Counted from the stretch's first letter, positions 1-8,063 are shown. The stretch: 21,469 nucleotides of DNA from Pseudomonadota bacterium (GCA_023433515.1 JAEZCN010000021.1:1-21469), one strand, 5' to 3'. Made by a program: numbers and translations. The notes: generated from the letters alone by a model not told the origin.

Positions 1-184
1 ACGAACTACCCGCCCATTCGCCCTTCTTGTAGAGCGCGTCGGGGAATTGCGCCCGGGTTCCGGCCCCAGGCTCCAGCAACACGCGGGCGCCCGCGGCAAT
101 CAGCTTGTCGACGACCTCGGGAACGAGGGCGACGCGAGTTTCACCGGGCGCGCTCTCGCGCAGCGCGCCAATCGTGATCGGCAT
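1..184 (-). CDS. pntA: NAD(P) transhydrogenase subunit alpha, N-terminal fragment (partial, leaves left edge)
   Basis: Only the first 61 residues are visible; the gene runs off the window. The reading begins MPITIGALRESAPGETRVAL and continues with LVPEVVDKLIAAGARV and LEPGAG. This is the opening of the AlaDh/PNT N-terminal domain (pattern G..RE...GE.RVAL.P). In PntA this domain belongs to the proton-translocating transhydrogenase that exchanges hydride between NADH and NADP+ at the inner membrane. ATG at 184 is preceded by GGGAG about 11 bases upstream on the coding strand, which supports the start. Alanine dehydrogenase shares this domain; I prefer PntA because of the GETRVALVPE and LEPGAG wording, but the fragment alone cannot exclude the alternative. 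It is divergent from the HNH gene across a 132-base gap. Confidence 0.72.
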   Translation of the reverse strand, partial: MPITIGALRESAPGETRVALVPEVVDKLIAAGARVLLEPGAGTRAQFPDALYKKGEWAGSS

Positions 185-217
185 TTGTATGGACTCCCGC
201 TTTCCCTTTTTTGGGTG

Positions 218-250
218 GGCCGGTGGCAATGCCGCCAATGGCCTCTTTTT
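218..250 (+). terminator. Hairpin followed by a T-run between pntA and the HNH gene
   Basis: GGCC at 218-221 can pair with GGCC at 239-242 around an inner GGTGGC-AAT-GCCGCC stem-loop at 222-236 (one G-T wobble). TCTTTTT follows at 243-249. Read on the plus strand this has the shape of a rho-independent terminator. No plus-strand gene lies directly upstream, so it may block transcription antisense to pntA, or on the other strand be a structure in the pntA leader. It is weakly supported. Confidence 0.3.
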
Positions 251-277
251 CCCGTGTTAAATGAATGTGTTGCGGCG

Positions 278-307
278 TTGAATTCTCGCACACCGCTGGA
301 TTATCTT
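278..307 (+). promoter_or_regulatory. Possible sigma-70 promoter for the HNH gene
   Basis: TTGAAT at 278-283 and TATCTT at 302-307 are separated by 18 bases and match the -35/-10 consensus at four positions each. Transcription would begin near 314, almost at the proposed ATG at 317. So either the message is nearly leaderless or translation starts at an internal codon further down. Visual match only. Confidence 0.25.
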
Positions 308-316
308 ACATGTCCA

Positions 317-991
317 ATGTTGGGCATCGATCTGGATATCGCGGATCACGGCCTGGGCAATGATCTGCACCTCATCGCGGGCGACGTCGGTCGCGCGCTC
401 TCCCAGCTCGTGCTCCGCACCGACGTGTCGGGCATGCCCCTCGAATGGATCGATTACAAGGAAGCGGCGCGGCTCTATCACCAGGAGCAGGTCGCCTATA
501 CCTGCGGCAGCCCGCTGTTCAAGTTGTATGGCGGCGTGAGCGCACGCAGTGGTCTGCGCACCGTGCTCGAGGTCAATTCGATCGTGGCGACCGTGGGACA
601 CACCGGCAACCCGGGCAACACGCGGCACGACTACGTTCCGCCGCTCAATAACCAGACGCTGTTCCGGCGCGACGCGCATTTCTGCCTGTACTGCGCGCAG
701 CGCTTCCCCGTGAAGGAACTCTCGCGCGACCACATCCGGCCGTTCTCGCAGGGCGGGCGTGACGTGTGGACGAACGTGGTCGCGGCCTGCCGCCGCTGCA
801 ACAACCTCAAGGCGTCGCGCACGCCCGAGCAGGCGAAGATGCAGCTCATCGCCGTGCCGTTCACGCCGACCTATGCCGAGTACATCTTCCTGAAGGGCCG
901 GCGCGTGCTCGCCGACCAGATGGAATACCTGCGCGCGCACTTCCCGCGACATTCGCCGCTGCATGCGCGAATCAGGAAATACCTGAGCTAG
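317..991 (+). CDS. HNH endonuclease family protein
   Basis: The 224-residue product carries a zinc-ribbon HNH nuclease motif. A CLYC pair lies at residues 123-126, the core RDHI with Asp138-His139 follows, then Asn152 in WTNVV, and a second pair CRRCN at 158-162. Members of this family cut DNA non-specifically or act in restriction and repair; the actual role here is unknown. The upstream segment (DVSGMPLEWIDYKEAARLYH, AYTCG, EVNSI) and the tail (PFTPTYAEYIFLKGRRVLAD) match a widespread stand-alone HNH family rather than a phage or intein nuclease. The reading frame is open back to 47, but that part is antisense to pntA. ATG 317 is chosen; GTG 410 or ATG 434 are later alternatives. There is no clear Shine-Dalgarno sequence. 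Confidence 0.85.
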   Translation: MLGIDLDIADHGLGNDLHLIAGDVGRALSQLVLRTDVSGMPLEWIDYKEAARLYHQEQVAYTCGSPLFKLYGGVSARSGLRTVLEVNSIVATVGHTGNPGNTRHDYVPPLNNQTLFRRDAHFCLYCAQRFPVKELSRDHIRPFSQGGRDVWTNVVAACRRCNNLKASRTPEQAKMQLIAVPFTPTYAEYIFLKGRRVLADQMEYLRAHFPRHSPLHARIRKYLS

Positions 992-998
992 CTAGCAG

Positions 999-1017
999 GC
1001 CCCGACGATGTCGGGGC
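999..1017. terminator. Perfect 8-bp hairpin between convergent genes
   Basis: GCCCCGAC (999-1006), loop GAT, GTCGGGGC (1010-1017) forms a perfect GC-rich stem 8 bases after the HNH stop and 19 bases beyond the end of the minus-strand anti-sigma-like gene. Position suggests a bidirectional terminator. Neither side has a long T-run, so termination efficiency is uncertain. Confidence 0.5.
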
Positions 1018-1035
1018 GGCTGCTTCGGCCGCGTC

Positions 1036-1779
1036 TCAATCCACCCGCAGCCAGAACCGCGCGACGACTTCCTCGTGATCCGCGGAATGGCCGCGCACCA
1101 GCAGGTCATAGTCGCCCGCGCCGAGGCTGGCGGGATCCGGTATCGCGAAGGACAGCCGCTGGTGATCCGCCGGCGCCTGCCGCGCCGAGCGCCAGGCCAG
1201 CTTAGAGCCCCGACGGTTGACGACGTCCAGTTCGTATTCCGCGTACTGCGGAGTCTGCGGCGCTGCTCCGTTGAAGCATTCGAGTTCGATCGATCCGTCT
1301 TCGCACGTCATTACGACGACATCGGGCTCGACCACCAGGCTGGCCGGTGCGTCGTGGGGCGCGACGATGATGTCGGGGGCAGTGCCGAGGCTTCGGATCG
1401 ACCCCAGGCGCACGACACGCGCCAGGATCGTGGGTTTCGAGTCCGCGTCGGCCAGCGGCAGTTCGGTGTGCTGGCCGGTCCGGGGCGACATGACCGAAAG
1501 GCTCAGTGCGACGGCGCCTACCAGTCCCGCCGCGACGGCGTAACGCCAACGCTGGCTCGAGTCGCCGCGGACCGCGCCGCGTTTGAGCCAGCCGCGCCGT
1601 GCGGCGCTCGCCATGCCACGTCGCAGGCGGCGTTCCATCTCGACTTCGGCGGCCAGTTCGGGGGACGCGATCAGCCACGCTTCGAATTCGGCGCATTCGG
1701 ATCTCGACAGATCCCCTGCGACATAACGCGAAACCAGGCGGCGCTGTTCTTCGAAAGTTTGGCGGTCAGAAGGTTTCAT
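1036..1779 (-). CDS. Membrane-anchored anti-sigma-like protein
   Basis: The product is 247 residues. Its N-terminal 60 residues (LVSRYVAGDLSRSECAEFE, then ELAAEVEMERRLRR) have the helical layout of cytoplasmic anti-sigma domains, but lack the His-x3-Cys-x2-Cys zinc ligands of the classic ZAS type. One membrane segment lies at about residues 80-97 (AVAAGLVGAVALSLSV). The rest would be periplasmic and looks beta-rich, ending AGDYDLLVRG...ARFWLRVD. The gene begins 13 bases after the stop of the ECF-type sigma gene, the usual arrangement of a sigma with its own inhibitor. ATG 1779 (MKPSDRQ) is preferred; the frame can be extended to a TTG at 1806 inside the sigma gene. The anti-sigma role is inferred from architecture and position. 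Confidence 0.65.
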   Translation of the reverse strand: MKPSDRQTFEEQRRLVSRYVAGDLSRSECAEFEAWLIASPELAAEVEMERRLRRGMASAARRGWLKRGAVRGDSSQRWRYAVAAGLVGAVALSLSVMSPRTGQHTELPLADADSKPTILARVVRLGSIRSLGTAPDIIVAPHDAPASLVVEPDVVVMTCEDGSIELECFNGAAPQTPQYAEYELDVVNRRGSKLAWRSARQAPADHQRLSFAIPDPASLGAGDYDLLVRGHSADHEEVVARFWLRVD

Positions 1780-1792
1780 TGAGTGAGTTGTG

Positions 1793-2461
1793 TCACCAGG
1801 AGCCAAAAACTCTCACCCAAAACGTGAAAGAGATGCCGACCGGCAACAAAATCGCCGTGACGCGGGGCACCAATGCCAGGTGCGGCGCCCGCCGCTCGAT
1901 GATGACCCGCAATCTCGTGCGCGCCCGCAGCAGGACGCGATCGAAGTGCTTAGGGGAAAGCCCGAGCTCGCGGCACAATGCCTGTTTGTCGATCCCGTCT
2001 AGATAGAAGCGCATGAGCAGCTGCCGGTCGCGCTCGGCGGGTAGCTCGTCGAGCAGCGCCACCACCGCCTGGGCGAGATGGCGATCGTCCGAATCGGACA
2101 GGTCGCTCTGCTCCATGCCGAGGTTCTGCGCCAGTTCGTCGATGAGCTCCGAATCGACGACGGTCTGCTGGCGCAGCATCTTGCGCGCCGCGTTGAGCGC
2201 GAGATTGCGGGCGGTCGCCGCGGCGAACGCGAACACCTTGCGAGGGTCGTCGATGGTCGCGGCGCGCACGCGCTCGACGACGATGTGCAGCGTCTCCTGG
2301 GTGAGATCCTCGGCGTCTATCCAGCGATGGAAAGCGCCGTAACGCAGCACGGAAAGCACGCCGGGCCGCAGCGCGGCGAGCATGCGCGATTCGGCGGCCC
2401 GGTCACCGGTCAGCGCGGCGGCGACGATGCGTTGGATTTCGTCCTGGGAAAGGGCGCTCAC
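1793..2461 (-). CDS. ECF-type sigma-70 family factor with hydrophobic C-terminal tail
   Basis: The 222-residue product contains sigma region 2 at about residues 27-95 (WIDAEDLTQETL, then VFAFAAATARNLALNAARK, resembling the -10 recognition helix). Region 4 lies at about 137-190 (LPAERDRQLLMRFYLDGIDK, then a helix-turn-helix LGLSPKHFDRVLLRARTRL). There is no region 1 or 3, as in ECF factors that redirect RNA polymerase to a small regulon. After region 4 the protein adds about 32 residues including a hydrophobic run at 196-216 (LVPRVTAILLPVGISFTF) that could insert in a membrane, which is not usual for ECF factors. The start is GTG 2461, 24 bases after the protease stop, so the two are probably co-transcribed. 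The anti-sigma-like gene follows 13 bases later. Confidence 0.85.
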   Translation of the reverse strand: MSALSQDEIQRIVAAALTGDRAAESRMLAALRPGVLSVLRYGAFHRWIDAEDLTQETLHIVVERVRAATIDDPRKVFAFAAATARNLALNAARKMLRQQTVVDSELIDELAQNLGMEQSDLSDSDDRHLAQAVVALLDELPAERDRQLLMRFYLDGIDKQALCRELGLSPKHFDRVLLRARTRLRVIIERRAPHLALVPRVTAILLPVGISFTFWVRVFGSW

Positions 2462-2485
2462 GCGACACCCGACCCGGGTTGGTAG

Positions 2486-4030
2486 TTAGCCGCAGCCGAG
2501 CGCCTCCATCGCGGTGCGGCAGTCGGCACCGGGATCGATGTCGGAGAGTTCTCGAAGAAAATTGACATGAACCCACGGATACCGAGTTGTCTTGCTGCGC
2601 TTGCTCCTGCAGAACAGCAATTGCTTAACTTCCTGGGCGTCGCATTTGTTCAGCGGCGGGCTGCCCCAGACGAGTGCTACGGCCCCGGAAACATAGGCCG
2701 CGGCGCTCGATGCGCCGGCGGATTCGGACAGGGCGTAACCACGCTCGGAATTCTCTGTGGTTGTCACGACGATGTCCACGCCGGGCGCCTGAATCCGGCC
2801 ATCGGTCGCATTCGGCCGGACATCGGGATTGAACAATTCGTGCCCGCGCATATCGGTCGGCACGGCGGCCACGACCCCGGGCAGGCATCGGTACTGGGAA
2901 GGGAAGTACTCCCTTACGCTGTCGTCCAGGTCGAGGCTCGTGGCGTAGCCCGTGACCAACAGTCGCCGGCGGCCATCGCCCTCCGCGACGGCCGCGTGCA
3001 CCGAATCGGAAATCGCGCGACTGTCTACCGGCCACTTGGCGCTTATGTTGATGATGTCGACGTCGTCGAGCACCGCGGCGTCGATGCCCTCCGCGATGGT
3101 CGAAAGGCGCCCGAGCAGGCGGCTGTCGAGCTTGCTGATCACGATGGGCAGCAACTGGCTGTTCGGCGCCACGCCCGCGACGCCGATCCCGTTGTCCATG
3201 CGTCCACCGATGGTGCCGGCCATCTCCGTACCGTGCGGATTGCAGCGTCCGCTGGTCGCGCACAGGCGATTCAACTGCATGCCCTCAGAGCGGGGAGGCT
3301 CGTGCATGCCGACGCTCAGCACGATGTTGCGTGCGAGATCCTCGTGAGTCGCGTCGATGCCCGAATCGAGCACGGCGACGAGCCTCGGCAGGGAACGCGC
3401 GGCAACCTTCGAGTCCCACCCGATCAACTTGTGGCCCCACAGGTCCTCCATGCACGGATCGTTGGGGAACGTGGCGCGCGCGCTGCGCAGCCAGCAACGC
3501 GGCGCCGACTCCGGCGCGCTGGCCACCGAAGTCGTCAGGAAATCGGGGCCGTCGCAATCGGGCTCGGCGTACCCGACCTGCGGCGCATCGATCAGCTCCC
3601 GCAGGCGCGACGCCGACACGCGGCGGCCGAATTTCGCGACGACGAATCGCTGGGCGACTTCCACTTCGCGCACTCCCGAGCTGCGCGACAGCCAGCGCGC
3701 GAGGCCATCCACGTCGGTGGCGGCGCTGGGGAACAGGATGAAACGCGCGGGTTGCGGATCGACGGACGGGGCGCGGTCGGCCAACGCACGGTGACGACGG
3801 GAGAACGTTGCCGCCCATCGCGCGCACACCGCGCGCAGATCGAAAGTTTCACCGCCGAGTGTCGCCAGGTACCCGGTGAGTGCCGCGGGAGCCCGTTGAT
3901 CGCTCCACGCCTGTGCGCTACCGCAAACCTGCGGGACCGTGGCCAGCGCAAACGATGCGGCCATCGATGCCGCTGCCGTCACCGACAGCAGTACCGAGCC
4001 GAATCGCCGCGCTGGCGCACGTGGCTTCAA
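2486..4030 (-). CDS. Secreted S8 (subtilisin-like) serine protease
   Basis: The 514-residue product has a signal peptide (KPRAPARRF then a long Ala/Val/Leu core to about residue 41), a likely inhibitory prodomain up to about 160, and a subtilase domain. The catalytic triad is visible: Asp222 in AVLDSGIDATHEDL, His266 in NPHGTEMAGTIGG, Ser441 in GASSAAAYVSG. The serine block deviates from the usual GTSMAAPxV: Thr is Ala and the Pro is replaced. The expected oxyanion Asn block (AAGNxG) reads VTGYATS at about 359-365, so activity may be unusual. About a dozen cysteines suggest disulfides outside the cytoplasm. The start is TTG 4030, whose bases overlap the TGA of the preceding gene (TTGA), implying translational coupling; the frame stays open to 4360 but that part is shadow. 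The sigma gene follows after 24 bases. Confidence 0.87.
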   Translation of the reverse strand: MKPRAPARRFGSVLLSVTAAASMAASFALATVPQVCGSAQAWSDQRAPAALTGYLATLGGETFDLRAVCARWAATFSRRHRALADRAPSVDPQPARFILFPSAATDVDGLARWLSRSSGVREVEVAQRFVVAKFGRRVSASRLRELIDAPQVGYAEPDCDGPDFLTTSVASAPESAPRCWLRSARATFPNDPCMEDLWGHKLIGWDSKVAARSLPRLVAVLDSGIDATHEDLARNIVLSVGMHEPPRSEGMQLNRLCATSGRCNPHGTEMAGTIGGRMDNGIGVAGVAPNSQLLPIVISKLDSRLLGRLSTIAEGIDAAVLDDVDIINISAKWPVDSRAISDSVHAAVAEGDGRRRLLVTGYATSLDLDDSVREYFPSQYRCLPGVVAAVPTDMRGHELFNPDVRPNATDGRIQAPGVDIVVTTTENSERGYALSESAGASSAAAYVSGAVALVWGSPPLNKCDAQEVKQLLFCRSKRSKTTRYPWVHVNFLRELSDIDPGADCRTAMEALGCG

Positions 4031-4584
4031 TCTTTGCCCATTGCACTGCCGTCTATGGTCACTCGGGCCGGCGAGTCGACCAGGATCGAGATGGCGTGCT
4101 TGCTCTTCGAGCCCGGCTCGACCTGGACGAGGAACACGAGCATGTCCTGCAGCTCGATACCGCCACGATCCATCTTGGGCTTCATGGCCACTTCGCGGCT
4201 GCGCAGGCGATGGCAGGCGGAAAGGATTTCCGCATTGCCCGTGTTCACGTCCTCGACCGTGCAATAACGCTGCCCGCGCGTGAACCTGAGCGTCACGCTG
4301 CACGGAGACGCGAAGTCGCTGCGCCATGGGCTGCGCTGGTTCGGACCCGTGCGCGTGCACACGCGGACCACTTCATCATCCCTGTCGTAGACGAAAGTGA
4401 GCTTGCCACCGACCGGGATCGAGTCGGTGATGTTGGACGTTTCGATCGTGAATTCACGACCGATCCAGCCCGCGAGGGCATCGTCGATGCCGTCGCCCGC
4501 GAGCGCCAGCGACGCCACCACGAGCAATGCTGCCCCCGCAGCGATGCCACGCCTTCCAGCCCCTTGCCGAAGTTTCCTGAACAT
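4027..4584 (-). CDS. Small secreted protein of unknown function, coupled to the S8 protease
   Basis: I do not recognise this 185-residue protein. It begins with a clear signal peptide (MFRKLRQGAGRRG, then AAGAALLVVASLALA, cleavage near residue 29). The mature part is about 155 residues with four cysteines (in VRVCTRTG, SPCSVTL, RYCTVED and SACHRL) and looks mainly beta, ending in SILVDSPARVTIDGSAMGKD. ATG 4584 has a strong Shine-Dalgarno (AGGAG, six-base spacing). Its stop overlaps the protease start. Such tight coupling of two exported proteins suggests they work together, for example as inhibitor, chaperone, substrate or sensor subunit of the protease; that is inference only. The upstream CHAT gene ends 49 bases before it. 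Confidence 0.75.
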   Translation of the reverse strand: MFRKLRQGAGRRGIAAGAALLVVASLALAGDGIDDALAGWIGREFTIETSNITDSIPVGGKLTFVYDRDDEVVRVCTRTGPNQRSPWRSDFASPCSVTLRFTRGQRYCTVEDVNTGNAEILSACHRLRSREVAMKPKMDRGGIELQDMLVFLVQVEPGSKSKHAISILVDSPARVTIDGSAMGKD

Positions 4585-4633
4585 GAGCGACTCCTGTTTT
4601 ACTCTGGATTGACCTAACTACAGAGCGCGGGCT

Positions 4634-7600
4634 TCACGGGAATTCGTTTGCCCGCACCACGAAACTCGCCCACACCGAAGACGACGTGTGGCCGCGCGTG
4701 CGCAGTTGCGCGGCGCGCAGCGCGTCGGCTGCCCGCCCGGACTCGCGGTAGGCGCGATAGAATTCGTTCATGAAGCGCGCCGTCGCGGCGTCCTCGATGG
4801 GCCAGAGCGAGGCGACGACCGAGCGCGACCCGTTGGCCAGGAATCCGTAGGTGAGACCGAGCACGCCCTCGCCACGCAGCTTGCCGCCGTCGCCGGTGGC
4901 GCAACCCGAGAGCACGACGATGTTGGCCTTCAACCCGGTGCGCGCGATGTCGCTCGCCGTGAGGCGGGCATCGGAGCGCAGGCTGCCGTCCCGGGCGTAC
5001 TCGCTCAGGTAGAGAGCGGACTGTTCGGGCGAATCCTTGCGCGCGATCGCGTGCGTGGCGAAATGCAGGACGGCGAGCTCGTCGGAGGGCAGTTGCAGCA
5101 CGCGCTCCGACGTCGCATCGAATCCCGAAAGTTCTATCGCGTCCTGCTCGCCGAGCGCTTTCACCACTGCGCGCGCCTCGAGGGCCGAATACGGCAGCCG
5201 CGTCAGGTTCGTGGTCGACGCCGGCGGCGGCCCGCGCCAGTTTCCCAGCCTGTCCACCAGCCGCCGATCGTCCGGCGCGTACACGGGATCCGAAATCACC
5301 GCCACGCGTCGCGCGGGAGATGGCGCACGCTGCGGCGCATTCATCGCGAGCGCCAGCGAAGGCGCGTAACCCAGCACGACGCTGTCCATGAGCATTTCGC
5401 CGCTGCCCGCGCGATCGAGCGTGGCGAACGCCACGTCGTTGAGTGGGCCATCGGGGATCACGAGCAGGCGCTTCTCGCTCATCGAATCGAGGAGCGAGCC
5501 GAGCAGTGTCGCGCTCAACGACCGTTGCGCGAGCGGCGCGCTCGAACCGCGCTGCGCGACGACGGCTTCGTCGATCGCGCGTTGCAGCTCGGCGCGGCCG
5601 GGCAACGCCATGTGGCGCAGCTCTCGGCGTGTCAGGAGCCAGCCGTGCGAAGAAGCGTCGCCGACGAAATACGCGAGGACCGCCGTCTCGGCCGGTAGCT
5701 GCGCCTGTACGCGCGACATCGACTCGGGCAGCGTGAAGGCGCTCGTGGCCACGGACCGCCGACTCGCGTCGATCTGCGCGCGGGTTTCCTCGATGGCGCG
5801 CCGCAATTCGAGCGTGTCCGCGTCGTCGACGTCCTGCCGCTGCATTCGCGTTTCGAGTCGCAACTGCTGCGCGGTGAGTTTGGCGCGCAACTGCTCCTGC
5901 ACGGGGTCGACCGCGGTCTTTCGATGACGATCGTCGACCGCGAGCTCGTCCGCGAGCGATCGCGCGCGCACCTCTTCGGCGCGGCGGAATGCGTGCCAGG
6001 CGCGATCCACTTCCTGGGTGTCGGCGAAATCGACGGCGATGCGCGCCTCGTAAGGCGCATAACGCGCCGACAGGAAACGCGCACGCCACTCGGGATTCGC
6101 GGAACCCGTGCGAATGCGGTTGACGATCTTCACGGCTTCATCGGCCGCCGCGGCCGCTCCGCGAATGTCCCGCCCGGCGAGCAACGCCCGCGACAGCGCG
6201 GTGCTGGTCTCGATGCGATTGAACTCCAGGCCGAGCTTCGTATATCGCTCGTCCGCGGCGCGCAGCGTTTCGATCGCCTCGGCGGTCTTTCCCTGCGCGA
6301 GCTGCAATCGCGCGCGCTCGTCGAGCACTTCGGCCTTCACGAGCGGATTGGTCGACGCCGACGCGAGGTCCAGCTCGGCGGCGGCCTGTCGCAGGTTGCC
6401 GATGGCGCGCAGCTCACGTGCAATCAGGACCCTCGTCCGCGCAACCCCATTCGGATTGCCGTCGATCTGCGCGGATTTGCGCAGGAACTCGAGCGCCGCC
6501 TCGTGGCGCTCGAGCGCCGCCGCGGCGTTGCCGGCGAGACGCAACGTGCTCGCCTGGCCCTGCGTGTCGCCAACCTGGCCTTGCTCCGCGATGGCGGCCC
6601 GCGCGGTTTCGAGCGCGCGCGCATTGTCGCCGATCCGCAGCTGCAGGCTGGCGAGCGCCGACAGCGTCGTCGCGCGTTCGAGCTTGCGGCCGTTCGCGGT
6701 GAACAGCGCCAGTGCCTCGGTATCGACCTCGAGCGCGCGATCGAACTCGCCGAGCGCGATCAGGCAGAAGCCGTAGTTCGAAAGCGCGATGGCGTATTGC
6801 GTCGGCTGGCGATCGCGCTCGAACAAGGGCAACAACGCTTCGTATTCATCCGCGGCCTGGCCGATGAATCCCATCCGGTTGTGGACCCAGGCGAGATTCC
6901 CGAGCGACTTCGCCTGCTCGGCGACGTCGCCGTTCTGGCGCGACATTTCGACCGCCTGCGCAAAGTGCCTGCCCGCGCGTTCGTAATCGCCGACGTTGAG
7001 CGCGCCGATACCGCGCATGTTCACCGCGTAGGCGGCACGGATCGGCTGCGCGTTCGCGATGAAGTAGTCAGTCGCGTTCGCGAGTCGCCGGTCGGCGGTC
7101 TCGAACAGCGCCCCCTGTTCCGCGCGCTGTGTGCCGGCGTTCATGGCCGTAGCGAGTTCGATCTCGGCGGCCGCGCGCAAGGTCTCGGAGTTCTGCACGC
7201 CGAGATCGTCGTCCGACGCGCGGAACGATTTGCTGGCGGCCTCGGTGGCGCGTATCGCCGCCGTGAATTCATCCCGGGCGCGATACTGCAGATTCGCCAG
7301 CGTGTAGTAACCCTGCGCGTGCGCGGCATCGTCTCCCGCGGCCGCGAAATGCGTGATGGCCTCGTGCAGCTTGTCGGCGGCGCGAGTGTGGGCCTCGGGG
7401 GTATTGAGGGCCACCTGCGTTCCGGCCACCCCGAAAGCCTCGAACCCGCGTTCCAGTTCGCCGGCCGGCGCCTCCGCCGTTCTGCTCCAGCGCGCGATGG
7501 ATATGATGCCCTGTCCGACTTTCTTGCGGTGATCCGCGCTCCAGAGCTCGATCGAGAGACGGGTCGGCGCCGTGACTCTCACTACCTGGGCATGCAGTCC

Positions 7601-7894
7601 GTGGCGCGGAACGTGATCGACGAGTTCGCTGCGCGAATCCGCGGTCTCGACGATGACGCGCAAGTCCACGCCCTGCTCGCGAACTTCGACGAGCCACGCA
7701 CCGGGAGTCAGGTCGTGCTCGACGCTCGGATGTTCGTCTCCGGTCAGCGTGACCGTTCGCGATAGGTGGGGCGCGAGATCCGCCCGCGGATCCTTCGCGC
7801 ACGCGGACAGGGCGAGCGCAACGCACGCGCAAACGATTTTCGCGTCGCGAGCGCGCGGGATGTTCTCCAGATACTTGGCGTCGCGATCGCGCAT
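4634..7894 (-). CDS. TPR-CHAT domain lipoprotein, copy 1 (caspase-like protease)
   Basis: The 1086-residue product has an N-terminal signal with lipobox LSAC (Cys32). A beta-sandwich domain resembling a PPC domain follows at about 45-145 (PGAWLVEVREQGVDLRVIVE), then a long helical TPR array at about 180-620 (repeats such as YALANLQY-like, AKSLGNLAWVHNRMGF, ALSNYGFCLIALGEFDRALE). A coiled linker comes next, and a C-terminal CHAT peptidase domain at about 770-1086. The catalytic dyad is intact: His948 in LHFATHAIARKD and Cys998 in VVLSGCATGDG. CHAT enzymes are caspase/separase-fold cysteine proteases; TPRs usually bind the activating signal or substrate. ATG 7894 is chosen; the frame extends to a TTG at 7960, but that would run into the conserved upstream module. 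It is closely similar to the next gene upstream, most strongly in the CHAT domain. Confidence 0.9.
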   Translation of the reverse strand: MRDRDAKYLENIPRARDAKIVCACVALALSACAKDPRADLAPHLSRTVTLTGDEHPSVEHDLTPGAWLVEVREQGVDLRVIVETADSRSELVDHVPRHGLHAQVVRVTAPTRLSIELWSADHRKKVGQGIISIARWSRTAEAPAGELERGFEAFGVAGTQVALNTPEAHTRAADKLHEAITHFAAAGDDAAHAQGYYTLANLQYRARDEFTAAIRATEAASKSFRASDDDLGVQNSETLRAAAEIELATAMNAGTQRAEQGALFETADRRLANATDYFIANAQPIRAAYAVNMRGIGALNVGDYERAGRHFAQAVEMSRQNGDVAEQAKSLGNLAWVHNRMGFIGQAADEYEALLPLFERDRQPTQYAIALSNYGFCLIALGEFDRALEVDTEALALFTANGRKLERATTLSALASLQLRIGDNARALETARAAIAEQGQVGDTQGQASTLRLAGNAAAALERHEAALEFLRKSAQIDGNPNGVARTRVLIARELRAIGNLRQAAAELDLASASTNPLVKAEVLDERARLQLAQGKTAEAIETLRAADERYTKLGLEFNRIETSTALSRALLAGRDIRGAAAAADEAVKIVNRIRTGSANPEWRARFLSARYAPYEARIAVDFADTQEVDRAWHAFRRAEEVRARSLADELAVDDRHRKTAVDPVQEQLRAKLTAQQLRLETRMQRQDVDDADTLELRRAIEETRAQIDASRRSVATSAFTLPESMSRVQAQLPAETAVLAYFVGDASSHGWLLTRRELRHMALPGRAELQRAIDEAVVAQRGSSAPLAQRSLSATLLGSLLDSMSEKRLLVIPDGPLNDVAFATLDRAGSGEMLMDSVVLGYAPSLALAMNAPQRAPSPARRVAVISDPVYAPDDRRLVDRLGNWRGPPPASTTNLTRLPYSALEARAVVKALGEQDAIELSGFDATSERVLQLPSDELAVLHFATHAIARKDSPEQSALYLSEYARDGSLRSDARLTASDIARTGLKANIVVLSGCATGDGGKLRGEGVLGLTYGFLANGSRSVVASLWPIEDAATARFMNEFYRAYRESGRAADALRAAQLRTRGHTSSSVWASFVVRANEFP

Positions 7895-7953
7895 GAGATT
7901 TGCGAGGAAAACCCCGGCGAGAGGGGCTCTTGTCCGTAATCGAGAGCCATTCT

Positions 7954-8063
7954 GCCGCAATCCGCGAAGGATATTGTAGGCAGGGTTTGTAGCAGCGGTC
8001 CGCCGAAATTATTTTCGAAAGAAGGGCCGGATGGGTGGGAGAAATCGCGATGTCGTGACACTT
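7954..8063 (-). promoter_or_regulatory. Three-block upstream module of CHAT copy 1
   Basis: In coding-strand order: block 3 at 8034-8062 (AGTGTCACGAC...GATTTCTCCCACC), block 2 at 7978-7994 (TGCTACAAACCCTGCCT) and block 1 at 7954-7962 (GATTGCGGC). The same blocks occur upstream of CHAT copy 2 with identical spacing and no gaps. Block 2 contains TGCTACAAA, which reads as an extended -10 (TG-n-TACAAA). Block 3 could then be an activator site about 60 bases upstream, or itself an ECF-type promoter with a TGTCA -35. The ATG lies 60 bases beyond block 1. Confidence 0.65.

Noticed and set aside
47..316. Longer N-terminus of the HNH protein
   Set aside because: It overlaps the opposite-strand pntA start and reads as low-quality sequence; homology-like sequence begins after about 317-410.
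2475..2489. CCGGGTTGGTAGTTA before the sigma gene as a third copy of block 2
   Set aside because: It matches block 2 at only about 11 of 15 positions, includes the protease stop codon, and has neither block 1 nor block 3 at the right distance.
2567..4267. 566-codon plus-strand open frame opposite the S8 protease
   Set aside because: Shadow frame without domain signature; the minus strand carries an intact subtilase triad.
4031..4360. Longer N-terminus of the S8 protease up to 4360
   Set aside because: The extra 110 residues are antisense-like in composition and overlap the secreted-protein gene; the signal peptide begins just after TTG 4030.
5924..7765. 613-codon plus-strand open frame opposite CHAT copy 1
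   Set aside because: It is the antisense shadow of a high-GC gene; no recognisable domain, Arg/Gly-rich composition, and the opposite strand has a clear TPR-CHAT protein.
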